A stretch of 64,000 nucleotides of DNA from the NCBI GenBank assembly GCA_035605695.1, contig DATNGZ010000027.1, positions 1-64,000 of the forward strand, read 5' to 3'. Positions 1 to 8,006 of the stretch are shown here, in pieces (positions within the stretch are counted from its first letter, which is position 1; every line of letters begins with the position of its first letter). The notes under the pieces are model-generated. The model worked only from the letters and a program-made list of their open reading frames with translations. It did not search any database and was not told the DNA's origin. Origin of the DNA: VRUE01 sp035605695 (GTDB lineage Bacteria > Actinomycetota > Thermoleophilia > Solirubrobacterales > 70-9). Both the position numbers and the translations under genes were made by a program.

Positions 1-47
1 CGGTGGCCGCGTCGCTCACGCAGCCCAATCTATTGAACGGCGCGCGC

Positions 48-1127
48 CTACTCTTTGAGGAAGCCGGGAACGTCGATGTCGTCGTCGGTGACCCGGAGTT
101 TCCTGATCTCCGTGTCCTCGGCAGACACCCGCGGCCGGCTCTCGTAACGCCGCCGCACCCGCTGAGGAGACCGGGCCAGAAGCTCGAAGCCCTCGAAGCC
201 GGTGGCGATCACCGTCACCCGGACCTCGTCTTTCATCGACTGGTCGACGACGGAGCCGAAGATGATGTTGGCGTTGTCGTCGGCCTCGGCCTGGACCAGC
301 TGCGCGGCCTCGTTGACCTCGAAGAGGCCGAGGTCCTCGGGGCCGGTGATGTTGAGCAGCATGCCGGTCGCGCCTTTGATCGACTCCTCGATCAGCGGCG
401 AGGTGATCGCCGCCTTGGCGGCGTCCAGCGCCCGCGACTCGCCGGAGGCGGTGCCGACCCCCATCAGGGCCGAGCCGGCGTCGCGCATGATCGTGCGCAC
501 GTCGGCGAAGTCGAGGTTGATCAGGCCGGGGATCGTGATCAGGTCGGTGATGCCCTGCACGCCCTGGCGCAGGATGTCGTCGGCCTGACGGAAGGCCTCG
601 AGCACGCTGGTGCGCCGCTCGACCGCCTGCAGCAGCTTCTCGTTGGGGACGATGATCAGGGTGTCGACGTTGTTGCGCAGCTTCTCGATTCCCTCGAGCG
701 CCTGCTGCATCCGTCGTTTGCCCTCGAACTCGAAGGGCTTGGTCACGGCGCCGACCGTCAGCGCGCCGATCTCTTCCTTGGCGATCTCGGCGATCACCGG
801 CGCCGAGCCGGTACCGGTGCCGCCACCCTCGCCCGCGGTGACGAAGACCATGTCGGCGCCCTTCAGCGCCTCCTTGATCTCGTCGCGACTCTCCGCCGCC
901 GCGCCCGCCCCAACCTCGGGGTTGCCGCCGGCGCCGAGGCCGCGGGTCAGCTCCTGCCCGATCGAGAGCTTGATGTCGGCGTCACAAGCCTGCAGCGCCT
1001 GAGCATCGGTGTTGACGGCGACGAACTCGACGCCACGAATGCCGGCGTCGACCATGCGACTGACGGCGTTAGTACCGCCGCCGCCGGCGCCGACCACCTT
1101 GATCACCGCGAGGTATGTGGATTCCAT
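48..1127 (-). CDS. ftsZ: Cell division GTPase FtsZ
   Basis: FtsZ polymerises with GTP into the cytokinetic Z-ring and recruits the septal wall machinery. The 359-aa product has the N-terminal nucleotide-binding GAGGGGTNAV, the tubulin signature GEGGGTGTGSAP at about residues 99-108, and a C-terminal tail ending DDIDVPGFLKE, the conserved peptide that binds FtsZ partners. The start is the ATG at 1127, preceded by GGGAGA. An upstream in-frame extension of 39 codons is possible but is not FtsZ-like. It is the last gene of the dcw cluster. A gap of 243 bp separates it from ftsQ and holds its own candidate promoter. ftsA is absent, as expected in actinobacteria. Confidence 0.98.
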   Translation of the reverse strand: MESTYLAVIKVVGAGGGGTNAVSRMVDAGIRGVEFVAVNTDAQALQACDADIKLSIGQELTRGLGAGGNPEVGAGAAAESRDEIKEALKGADMVFVTAGEGGGTGTGSAPVIAEIAKEEIGALTVGAVTKPFEFEGKRRMQQALEGIEKLRNNVDTLIIVPNEKLLQAVERRTSVLEAFRQADDILRQGVQGITDLITIPGLINLDFADVRTIMRDAGSALMGVGTASGESRALDAAKAAITSPLIEESIKGATGMLLNITGPEDLGLFEVNEAAQLVQAEADDNANIIFGSVVDQSMKDEVRVTVIATGFEGFELLARSPQRVRRRYESRPRVSAEDTEIRKLRVTDDDIDVPGFLKE

Positions 1128-1169
1128 TCTCCCGAATTCTCCAGCCGCCAAACCCGAAGGGTCAGCGTT

Positions 1170-1191
1170 TGAGTTGAGCCTGAGTTGAGCC
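1170..1191. repeat. Tandem 11-bp direct repeat in the ftsZ leader
   Basis: TGAGTTGAGCC occurs twice with no spacer, 43-64 bp upstream of the ftsZ start. Related GCTCAAC strings recur further upstream near 1258 and 1345. It could be an operator or a chance duplication. Nothing in the sequence identifies a binding protein. Confidence 0.4.
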
Positions 1192-1261
1192 TTTGACCTG
1201 TCCGAAGCTACAGCAATGCTTAAGGGTTCAAGGGTACGCAGCAACTGCGGAAATTGCGCTC

Positions 1262-1290
1262 AACGTAGGGTATTGGGCGGGGTCTGTCAA
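1262..1290 (-). promoter_or_regulatory. Candidate housekeeping promoter for ftsZ
   Basis: On the minus strand TTGACA (1290-1285) is followed after exactly 17 nt by TACGTT (1267-1262). This gives a perfect -35 and a partial -10 for a sigma-70/HrdB-type promoter. It lies about 135 bp upstream of ftsZ in the only sizeable gap between the last dcw genes, which fits separate transcription of ftsZ. This is inferred from motif only. Confidence 0.45.
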
Positions 1291-1370
1291 ACGCTCGGGC
1301 GGCATTGTGCAAGGTAAATTCCTCAATGTTTACTTGAGGGTTTGCTCAACCTAACCCTGTGGTCGAGGGT

Positions 1371-1904
1371 TTAGGGAATTGGCGGAAGCGTATGCCCAGA
1401 GCCACCTGTCGAGGCCCTTGCCGGCGCGTACAGGTTCACATAATCGAGCGTCGTCACCGTGGGGCTGGCGAGCAGCGCCGCTGCCGCCCGCCACTTACGG
1501 GCGACCTGGGTGGAGTTGCCAAAGCGCAGTTCAATTCCCGAGGTGAGGATGACGTCCACCCCTTTTTCGCCGAAATAGCTGCCTTCAACGTACGGGCGAA
1601 GTCCCGCAGGCGCAGCTCCAAGCACCTGCACCTGTTCCAGCGCCGATCCCTGCAGACGGGGACCTTGCGGCGGAGCTTCGAGCGGCAACTTGGGCAAGCT
1701 GCCTTCCTTCGGCGGCGGCAGCCAGCCGAGGATCGTGCCGTCCCCAGCAACGGCGACGGCACTCGAGCCGGTGCCGATCACGGCGACCGGCTCGCTCGAA
1801 ACCAAGCGGGGCGCCGCTGCCGTGTCGCCGAAGAGGCGCTGATAGACGAAGGCAATCAGGATCACCGCGACGACCAGCCCAACCGTGCGGCGCAACCACC
1901 TCAC
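1371..1904 (-). CDS. ftsQ: Short FtsQ/DivIB-like division protein lacking a POTRA domain
   Basis: This is a bitopic membrane protein at the position where FtsQ normally sits, between murB and ftsZ. The 177-aa product starts at GTG 1904, which overlaps the murB stop as GTGA. It has a basic N-terminus and one membrane helix (about residues 7-23). The part outside the membrane matches the FtsQ beta domain: PVAVIGTGSSAVAVAGDGTI, then EQVQVLGAAPAGLRPYV, GIELRFGN and a terminal LDYVNLYAPARA. The roughly 70-residue POTRA domain that normally follows the helix is missing: the helix runs almost directly into the beta domain. FtsQ with FtsL and FtsB activates septal synthesis. Identity rests on position and beta-domain similarity. 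Confidence 0.8.
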   Translation of the reverse strand: MRWLRRTVGLVVAVILIAFVYQRLFGDTAAAPRLVSSEPVAVIGTGSSAVAVAGDGTILGWLPPPKEGSLPKLPLEAPPQGPRLQGSALEQVQVLGAAPAGLRPYVEGSYFGEKGVDVILTSGIELRFGNSTQVARKWRAAAALLASPTVTTLDYVNLYAPARASTGGSGHTLPPIP

Positions 1905-2815
1905 AACGCCCAGTCCTCGGGCCAGCGAACGTCCCCCAGAAGCTGCACCTCGGGCTCCAGCACCACACCGAAGCGCTCGTGCACGCGGTGTCGCCCCTCC
2001 GCCATCAGCGCCAATATGTCCGTCGTTGTCGCATGTCCGGTGTTCTCGACGAAATTGGCGTGCTTCTCGGCGAAGCGGGCTTCTCCCAGGCCGAGGCCGC
2101 GGCAACCCGCCGCCTCCAGCAACTGACCGGCGCTGCGTCCCCCCGCCCGCGGGTCCTCGGGGTTCTTGAAGGTCGAGCCGAAGGTCTTGATTCCGGAAGG
2201 CTGGGCCTCGCGGCGCTTGCCGCGCATCTTGTTGAGGCGGGCGCGGATCGCCACAGGGTCATCCGGGCGCAGGCTGAAGGCGACGCGCGAGACGACCTCG
2301 GCCGCGGTCAGGTTGGAGCTGCGGTAGGCAAAGCCCAGCGAGTCCGGCTTGCGACGCTCGCGGCCGGTCGCGGTGAAAACGTCAACCCATGCCAGCACCT
2401 CGGCGAGTTGGCCGCCGTAAGCGTTGGCGTTCATCTTCACGGCCCCGCCAGCCGTGCCGGGGATGTTGACGCCGAATTCGATTCCGGCGAGGCCCCAGCC
2501 GGCCGCCTTCGCCGAAGCCGAAGGAAAGCGGGCGCCGCCGCCGCAGACCATCCCCTCGCCATCGCGCTCGATCGTGGCGAGCTCGCGGTCGAGCTTGAGC
2601 GCCAGTCCACGGAACCCTGAGTCGGCGACCAGCAGGTTCGAGCCCGAGCCGATCACGCCGAGCGCGAGACCCTCTTTCGCGGCCCAGGCCAGCACCGCGA
2701 GCAGCTCCCCCTCGTTCCCTGGTCGGACAAAGAAGTCGGCGTGGCCGCCCGTACGCACCGTAGTCAGGCGAGCGAGGGGGAAGTCGTTTTGAACCCCGGC
2801 CGGCTGGAGGCTCAT
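1901..2815 (-). CDS. murB: UDP-N-acetylenolpyruvoylglucosamine reductase MurB
   Basis: MurB uses NADPH and FAD to reduce enolpyruvyl-UDP-GlcNAc to UDP-MurNAc in the cytoplasm. The 304-aa product shows the FAD-binding VRTGGHADFFVRP and GSGSNLLVADSGF segments, the GSTFKNP loop with the proton-donor serine, and a C-terminal LEPEVQLLG with the conserved glutamate. The ATG at 2815 overlaps the murC stop (ATGA), so translation is probably coupled. A 46-codon upstream extension is low-complexity and unlikely. It also overlaps ftsQ by 4 bp downstream. Confidence 0.96.
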   Translation of the reverse strand: MSLQPAGVQNDFPLARLTTVRTGGHADFFVRPGNEGELLAVLAWAAKEGLALGVIGSGSNLLVADSGFRGLALKLDRELATIERDGEGMVCGGGARFPSASAKAAGWGLAGIEFGVNIPGTAGGAVKMNANAYGGQLAEVLAWVDVFTATGRERRKPDSLGFAYRSSNLTAAEVVSRVAFSLRPDDPVAIRARLNKMRGKRREAQPSGIKTFGSTFKNPEDPRAGGRSAGQLLEAAGCRGLGLGEARFAEKHANFVENTGHATTTDILALMAEGRHRVHERFGVVLEPEVQLLGDVRWPEDWAL

Positions 2816-4161
2816 CGTCTCGCCTTTCCGTCGCCCTCGACCAGGGCCTCGCCGAGCTTGAAGATGTCCCCAGCTCCGATCGTGACCAGGATGTCGCCGG
2901 CCCCAAGCCGGGGACTCAGCGCCTCGCGGGCAGCCGCCGCGGTTGGCAGCCACCAGACCCGCTGGCCACCGTTCCGCTCAGCCGTCGCCTCGGCAACCTG
3001 CAAGCCGCTGACGCCGGCCAGCTCGCCGACCGGCTGCTCGCGCGCCGGGTAGACGTCGAGCACGACGACCTCGTCGGCCAGGGACAGGGCCGCGCCAAAA
3101 CCCTCGGTGAAGGCCTTGGTCCGCGAGTAAAGATGGGGCTGGAAGGCAGCGATCAAGCGCTCGGGCGCCAATTCGCGCAGGGCCGAGAGGGCGGCCCGCA
3201 CCTCGGTTGGGTGATGGGCGTAGTCGTCATATACGCGGGCCCCGTTGCGCGATCCCTTCAGCTCAAGCCGCCTGCGCACCCCCGGAAACTCAGCGAGAGC
3301 CCCCACCGCCTCGCTGACTTCGTGTTTTGTCTCGCTATCCGAGACAAAGTGCGAAGTCAGCGGCCCAAGCTCGAGCGCGGCTAGGGCGGCGCGGGCATTG
3401 CGCAGGTTATGACGGCCGGGCACAGCCAGTCGCAGGTCCGCCGGGCCCGGAGTGGCCTCGTCGAACTCGATGACGCGCCGGCCCTCTCCCAGTTCGGCGA
3501 ATCCTCCGCCCGCGGGAATCGCGACCCCGTCAGCCGTAGCGACAAAGTCGCGAAAGGCACGGCGCAGCTCGGCGACCGAGCCCCAGCGACTGTGGTGGTC
3601 CATCTCGAGATTGGTGACGACGGCGATCTCCGGATTCAGCTCGAGGAAGCTGGCGTCGCTCTCGTCCGCCTCGGCGACGACCCACTCCCCCCCGCCCCAG
3701 CCCGCGTTGACCGCCTCCGGCCCGAGCCCGGGCACCTCGCCGCCGACGAAGAAGGCGGGATCGGCGCCGATCGCCCGCAGCGCCCAGACCAGCATCGCCG
3801 TCGTCGTCGTCTTGCCGTGGGTGCCGGCAACCGCGATCAGGCGCTTCTCGGCGCAGAGCTCGGCCAGGAGGGCGCCGCGGTGGATCGGCTCGATCCCGCG
3901 CTCGCGCGCCAGGGCCAACTCCGGGTTGTCGTCACCGATCGCGGTCGAGACGACGACCTCGACGCCCTCGGGCAGGTTGGCGGCGTCATGGCCGACGGAG
4001 GGATCGAGGCCCGCGGCGCGCAGTCGCTCCATATAAGAGGAGGCCGCCCGGTCGCTACCGGTCACGCTCGCCCCCAGCTCCGCGCAGACCAGCGCCAGGC
4101 CGCTCATCCCGGCGCCGCCGATGCCGATGAAGTGCAGCCGCCTGGAAGCCCAGTCGCTCAC
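2812..4161 (-). CDS. murC: UDP-N-acetylmuramate--L-alanine ligase MurC
   Basis: MurC attaches L-alanine to UDP-MurNAc using ATP, the first step of the stem peptide. The 449-aa product has the N-terminal GIGGAGMSGLA motif, the P-loop AGTHGKTTTT (residues 112-121) and the Mur-ligase YDDYAHHPTE motif. GTG 4161 overlaps the murG stop as GTGA. Residues about 268-283 (LTSHFVSDSETKHEVS) replace the short loop usually found between the central domain and the FPGVRRR segment. They are encoded entirely by a 49-bp palindromic repeat, so the gene appears to have tolerated an in-frame insertion. Confidence 0.97.
   Translation of the reverse strand: MSDWASRRLHFIGIGGAGMSGLALVCAELGASVTGSDRAASSYMERLRAAGLDPSVGHDAANLPEGVEVVVSTAIGDDNPELALARERGIEPIHRGALLAELCAEKRLIAVAGTHGKTTTTAMLVWALRAIGADPAFFVGGEVPGLGPEAVNAGWGGGEWVVAEADESDASFLELNPEIAVVTNLEMDHHSRWGSVAELRRAFRDFVATADGVAIPAGGGFAELGEGRRVIEFDEATPGPADLRLAVPGRHNLRNARAALAALELGPLTSHFVSDSETKHEVSEAVGALAEFPGVRRRLELKGSRNGARVYDDYAHHPTEVRAALSALRELAPERLIAAFQPHLYSRTKAFTEGFGAALSLADEVVVLDVYPAREQPVGELAGVSGLQVAEATAERNGGQRVWWLPTAAAAREALSPRLGAGDILVTIGAGDIFKLGEALVEGDGKARR
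3313..3361. repeat. 49-bp palindromic element (family 1), in frame inside murC
   Basis: The arms GCTGACTTCG / CGAAGTCAGC and an inner stem TTTGTCTCG / CGAGACAAA form a hairpin within the murC coding sequence. Read on the minus strand it aligns at the same length with the copy at 57735-57783, and closely with 24051-24100. All three share GACTTCGCACTT. The reading frame is open through it and adds about 16 residues to MurC. Confidence 0.8.
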
Positions 4162-5300
4162 GTTCCGGTCCGCCTTTCCCCCTCTATGGGTGGATAAGGC
4201 GCGCCGCAAGCCGCGGCCAGAACCTCGTCGGCAATCGTGCGGGCGGCGTCGGGGCGGGCCAGCGCCGCCGAGGCTGCCGACATCGTCGCGAGCCGCGTCT
4301 CGTCGGCGAGCAGGCCGCCGACCCGCTGCGCCAGCAGCTCGCCGCTCAGGGTCGCGTCCTCGACCACTTCAGCCGCGCCGGCGCGCGCCATCCAGGCGGC
4401 GTTGGCGCTCTGGTGGTCGGCGGTCGCGTGGGGATATGGCACGAGGATCGCCGGGCGCCCGGCCGCCGTCACCTCAAAGAGCGAGCCGCCGGAGCGGGCG
4501 AGAACCAGGTCGCTGGCGCCGAGCACGTCGCCGAGGTTGGGCTCGTAGGCGAGCAGCGTGTAGCGCTCGTGAGCGGGTGCGGCCGCCAGCCGCTGCTTTA
4601 GCTCTTCGTAGTCGCGCCGGCCCGCCAGGTGGATCACGTTGAACTCGCGGGCCCCGCCGTCCGCCCCCTCTGCAAACGCCTCGATCGCCGCCAGGTTGAT
4701 CGAGCGAGCGCCCTGGCTGCCGCCCATCACCAGCAGGCAGCGGGCGTCGGCGTCGATGTGAAAGCGCCGCCGCGCCTGCTCGCGGTTGGCGTGGAGCACC
4801 GCGTCGGGGACGGGGCGGCCGGTAACCACATAGCGGCCGCCATCGCGGCCGGCGATCGGAAAGGCGAGGCAGACGCGCTTGGCTCGGCCCGCCAGCAGGC
4901 GGTTGGCCAGGCCGAGGTGGCTGTCGGCCTCGGTCAGGACCAGCGGCGTGCGCCGCATCGCCGCCGCCATTCCGGCCGGGCCGGCGACGAAGCCACCGCC
5001 GCCGAGGACGACGTCGGCGCGGCGAGCGTGAATCGCCCGCGAGGCCGAGCCGATCGCGCCCACGGCCTCGGCCGCCGCGGCGGCGGCCCGCAACGGGTTG
5101 CGACGATCGATCCCCCGCACCTTGATGAAGTCGATCTCGTAGCCAGCGGCGGGAACGAGCTCCGCCTCGATCCGCTCGCGGGTGCCGAGGAAGGAGACCT
5201 CGGCCCCACTAGCCCGAAGCTCGGCGGCGACGGCTATCGCCGGCACGACGTGGCCGGCGGTTCCCCCCGCCGCCACTACGACTCTGGGTGCTTTTTGCAC
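4158..5300 (-). CDS. murG: UDP-GlcNAc:lipid I transferase MurG
   Basis: MurG adds GlcNAc to lipid I to make lipid II at the inner face of the membrane. The 380-aa GT-B glycosyltransferase begins with the glycine-rich GGTAGHV loop (residues 12-18). It also has the C-terminal UDP-binding region ARSGGSLFEVTAAGRPAILV. The start is GTG 5300, with AAGGAG about 11 nt upstream. This start lies inside the end of ftsW, giving an overlap of 92 bp, far longer than the other overlaps in the cluster. The stop overlaps the murC start. Confidence 0.96.
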   Translation of the reverse strand: MQKAPRVVVAAGGTAGHVVPAIAVAAELRASGAEVSFLGTRERIEAELVPAAGYEIDFIKVRGIDRRNPLRAAAAAAEAVGAIGSASRAIHARRADVVLGGGGFVAGPAGMAAAMRRTPLVLTEADSHLGLANRLLAGRAKRVCLAFPIAGRDGGRYVVTGRPVPDAVLHANREQARRRFHIDADARCLLVMGGSQGARSINLAAIEAFAEGADGGAREFNVIHLAGRRDYEELKQRLAAAPAHERYTLLAYEPNLGDVLGASDLVLARSGGSLFEVTAAGRPAILVPYPHATADHQSANAAWMARAGAAEVVEDATLSGELLAQRVGGLLADETRLATMSAASAALARPDAARTIADEVLAAACGAPYPPIEGERRTGT

Positions 5301-6543
5301 GGCTCGGTTTGCTCCTTTTTCGGGCAGGCGAACGTCCGCCCTCGACCACGCGCAGTTTGCCAGCGCCAGCGGTCCCCCCGCGGGCGACGTTAAGGATCAG
5401 GCCAACCGCGAAGAGCGTGGTGAGCAGGCTGCTGTTGCCGTAGGAGACAAAGGGCAGCGGCACGCCGGTCAGCGGCGCCAGACCCATCACGGCGAAGAGG
5501 TTGATCGTCGCCTGAGCCAGGATCAGCGAGGTGAGGCCGGCGACGAGCAGCTTGCCGTAGCGGTCCTTGGCCTGCTGGGCGACGCGCAGGCCGGCGTAGC
5601 CGAGCAGCGCGAAGAGGCCGACGACGCCGAGGATCCCGACCATGCCGAGCTCCTCGCCGATCACGGCGGAGATCATGTCGGTGTGCGCCTCGGGCAGGTA
5701 GAAGGCCTTCTGCACACCGTTGCCGATGCCGACGCCGAAGAAGCCGCCGGAGCCAAGCGCGATCTTCGCCTGCGCCGCCTGGAAGCCGGCCCCGGCGGCC
5801 TCGGAGCCGGGATGGAGAAAGCCGGTGAGGCGGGCCATCCGGTAGGGCTCGACCACGGTCATCAGCAGGGCGAGGATGCCGAGCAGGAGGGCGATCTTGC
5901 CGATGTCGGCGAGGCGGGCGCCGGCGGCGATCAGCGTGGCCCCTACGGAGAAGGCGACGACCATTGTCGTCCCCATGTCGGGCTCGGCGATGATCAGCAG
6001 GCAGGCGGTGCTGGCGACGAGCAGGAAGGGCATCAGCCCCTGCAGCGAGCGCACCCGTTTCGGTTCGCGGGCGAGAAGGTCAGCGCCGTAGAGGATCAGC
6101 GCCACCTTGGCCAGCTCGGAGGGCTGGAACTGCAGTGAGCCCGGGCCGAGCCAGCGACTGGCGCCGTTGGCGCTGGTGCCGGCGAAGAGGACGACGAAGA
6201 GCAGGAAGAGTGACGCGATTAGGAATGCCGGGGTGATGCGGCGCACCGGGACCAGGCCGTGGCGCGCGGTCAGGTGCATGACCAGCAGCCCGGCGGCGCC
6301 GAAGATCAGCGTCCGCTTTAGGTAGAAGGCGCTGTCGGCGAGGTTGCCGTTGCTGAGGATCTGTGTGGTCGAGCTGGCCGAGAAGACCATCACTGCGCCG
6401 AGCGCGAGCAGACAGAGCGTCGCGGTGAGCAGCAGGTTGTACTCGGTCGAGAGAGCGGCGGCCCGGGCGCTCTTCTTCTTCCCCTTGGCGCCCTTCTTCG
6501 ATTTGGCCACCTTGCCCAGCCGGCCGAGAGCGAGGCTGCTCAC
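5209..6543 (-). CDS. ftsW: Lipid II-polymerising SEDS glycosyltransferase FtsW
   Basis: FtsW is the septal SEDS peptidoglycan polymerase that works with the ftsI product. The 444-aa protein has about ten hydrophobic helices and SEDS hallmarks such as PEAHTDMISAVIGEELGMVG and GVPLPFVSYGNSS. A lysine-rich N-terminal tail (KSKKGAKGKKK) and an arginine-rich C-terminal tail flank the membrane core; the latter is encoded in the part overlapping murG. GTG 6543 overlaps the murD stop as GTGA. RodA is the alternative family member, but the dcw position favours FtsW. Confidence 0.96.
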   Translation of the reverse strand: MSSLALGRLGKVAKSKKGAKGKKKSARAAALSTEYNLLLTATLCLLALGAVMVFSASSTTQILSNGNLADSAFYLKRTLIFGAAGLLVMHLTARHGLVPVRRITPAFLIASLFLLFVVLFAGTSANGASRWLGPGSLQFQPSELAKVALILYGADLLAREPKRVRSLQGLMPFLLVASTACLLIIAEPDMGTTMVVAFSVGATLIAAGARLADIGKIALLLGILALLMTVVEPYRMARLTGFLHPGSEAAGAGFQAAQAKIALGSGGFFGVGIGNGVQKAFYLPEAHTDMISAVIGEELGMVGILGVVGLFALLGYAGLRVAQQAKDRYGKLLVAGLTSLILAQATINLFAVMGLAPLTGVPLPFVSYGNSSLLTTLFAVGLILNVARGGTAGAGKLRVVEGGRSPARKRSKPSRAKSTQSRSGGGGNRRPRRAGDSRRRRASG

Positions 6544-7907
6544 GCGAGCGCCTCGACGATCTGGCGAAAGCGTTCTCCACGGCGTTCGAAGTTCTCGAAG
6601 GCGTCGAAGCTGGCGCAGGCTGGCGAGAGCAGAACGGTCTCGCCGGCCTGGGCCGCGGCGGCGGCGAGGCGCACCGCTTCTTCCAGGTCCTCGCAGAGGT
6701 GCAAATCGACACCGGCGGAGATTGCAGGAGCCAGCGCCTCGGCGAGGCGCCCGGCCGAGGCGCCGGTCAGGTAGCAAGCGCTGCAGCGCTCGCGGACTGG
6801 GTCGAGCAGTGGCGCGTAGTCCTCGCCCTTCTCGCTGCCGCCGAGGATCGCGCGCACGCCGCCCTCGAAGGCACGCAATCCGACCGTTGCCGAGGCGACA
6901 TTGGTCGCCTTCGAGTCGTTGACGAAGCGCACGCCGTCGATCTCGGCCACCGGCTCAAGCCGGTGCGGCACGCCGGCGAAGGTCCGCAGGCCCTCGCCTA
7001 CGGCATCGCGGTCGAGCCCCATCGAGAGCGCCGCGGCGGCGGCGGCCATCGCGTTCTCGACGTTGTGCTCGCCGAAGAGGCCGAGCTCGGAGACGGCGAG
7101 CAGCGGCTCGCCGTCGTAGAAGATCGTCCCCTCGGCAACGGCGACTTCGCAGTCGGGCCCAGCGCCATGGCAAAAGGCGACGCGTCGGGCGCAGCCGCCG
7201 AGGTCAACATCGGCGAGAGCCGGGTCGTCGGCGTTGTAGACGGCGACGTCGTCATTGCCCTGGTTGGCGAAGATCCGCAGCTTCGCCGCCAGATAGGTCT
7301 CGAGGTCACTGTGCCGATCGAGGTGGTCGGGTGCAAGATTGAGAAAGACAGCACACTCGGGCGCAAAGGCAAGACTGTCCTCCAGCTGAAAGCTCGACGC
7401 CTCGCAGATCACCGTCGCGTCAGCGTCGATCTCACCGGCCAACGAGGAAAGCGGCCGACCGATATTCCCAGCCACGGCAACCGACTCACCAGCCGTCCTG
7501 TACACGTGCCCAAGCAGCTCAACGGTCGTCGTCTTCCCATTCGTCCCGGTCACGGCAAGGAACCGATTCGGAATCGCCCGCCAGGCAAGCTCCAGCTCCC
7601 CAACCACATCGATCCCGCGCTCCAGAGCCGCCGAGATCACCGGCGCCTCCCGAGGAACCCCGGGACTCTTGACCACCGTTCGCACCCCATCGAGGAGCGC
7701 CACTCCATCTGCATCCAGCACGACTTCGACACCAACCCCCCGAAGCCCTGCCGCACCCTCCGGATGCCCGAAATCAACCCCAACGACATCCCCCCCACGC
7801 ACCGCCAGCAATCGCGCGACGGCCTGACCGGAACGAGCGAGCCCGACGACCAGAAACGGACCCCGAGGGATATCAGGGCGGGCCTTCCTGTGGGGCGGCG
7901 CGTTCAT
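6540..7907 (-). CDS. murD: UDP-N-acetylmuramoyl-L-alanine--D-glutamate ligase MurD
   Basis: MurD adds D-glutamate to UDP-MurNAc-L-Ala with ATP. The 455-aa product shows the N-terminal VVGLARSGQAVA nucleotide-fold motif, KSPGVP, and the P-loop TGTNGKTTT (residues 120-128), plus a C-terminal LSPACASFDAFENFERRG typical of MurD. It is separated from mraY by about 1.1 kb holding an oppositely oriented gene, so its transcription may start afresh here. The start ATG 7907 has AAGG upstream. Confidence 0.97.
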   Translation of the reverse strand: MNAPPHRKARPDIPRGPFLVVGLARSGQAVARLLAVRGGDVVGVDFGHPEGAAGLRGVGVEVVLDADGVALLDGVRTVVKSPGVPREAPVISAALERGIDVVGELELAWRAIPNRFLAVTGTNGKTTTVELLGHVYRTAGESVAVAGNIGRPLSSLAGEIDADATVICEASSFQLEDSLAFAPECAVFLNLAPDHLDRHSDLETYLAAKLRIFANQGNDDVAVYNADDPALADVDLGGCARRVAFCHGAGPDCEVAVAEGTIFYDGEPLLAVSELGLFGEHNVENAMAAAAAALSMGLDRDAVGEGLRTFAGVPHRLEPVAEIDGVRFVNDSKATNVASATVGLRAFEGGVRAILGGSEKGEDYAPLLDPVRERCSACYLTGASAGRLAEALAPAISAGVDLHLCEDLEEAVRLAAAAAQAGETVLLSPACASFDAFENFERRGERFRQIVEALA

Positions 7908-8006
7908 CCGGAATACCTTCGCCCTCGGCGCTGACGAACCTGTCGGGCTGGCGGATCGCCCCCTGGCGGCGTAGGTTTGGACACGACACCACGAAAGGGA
8001 GGCGTC

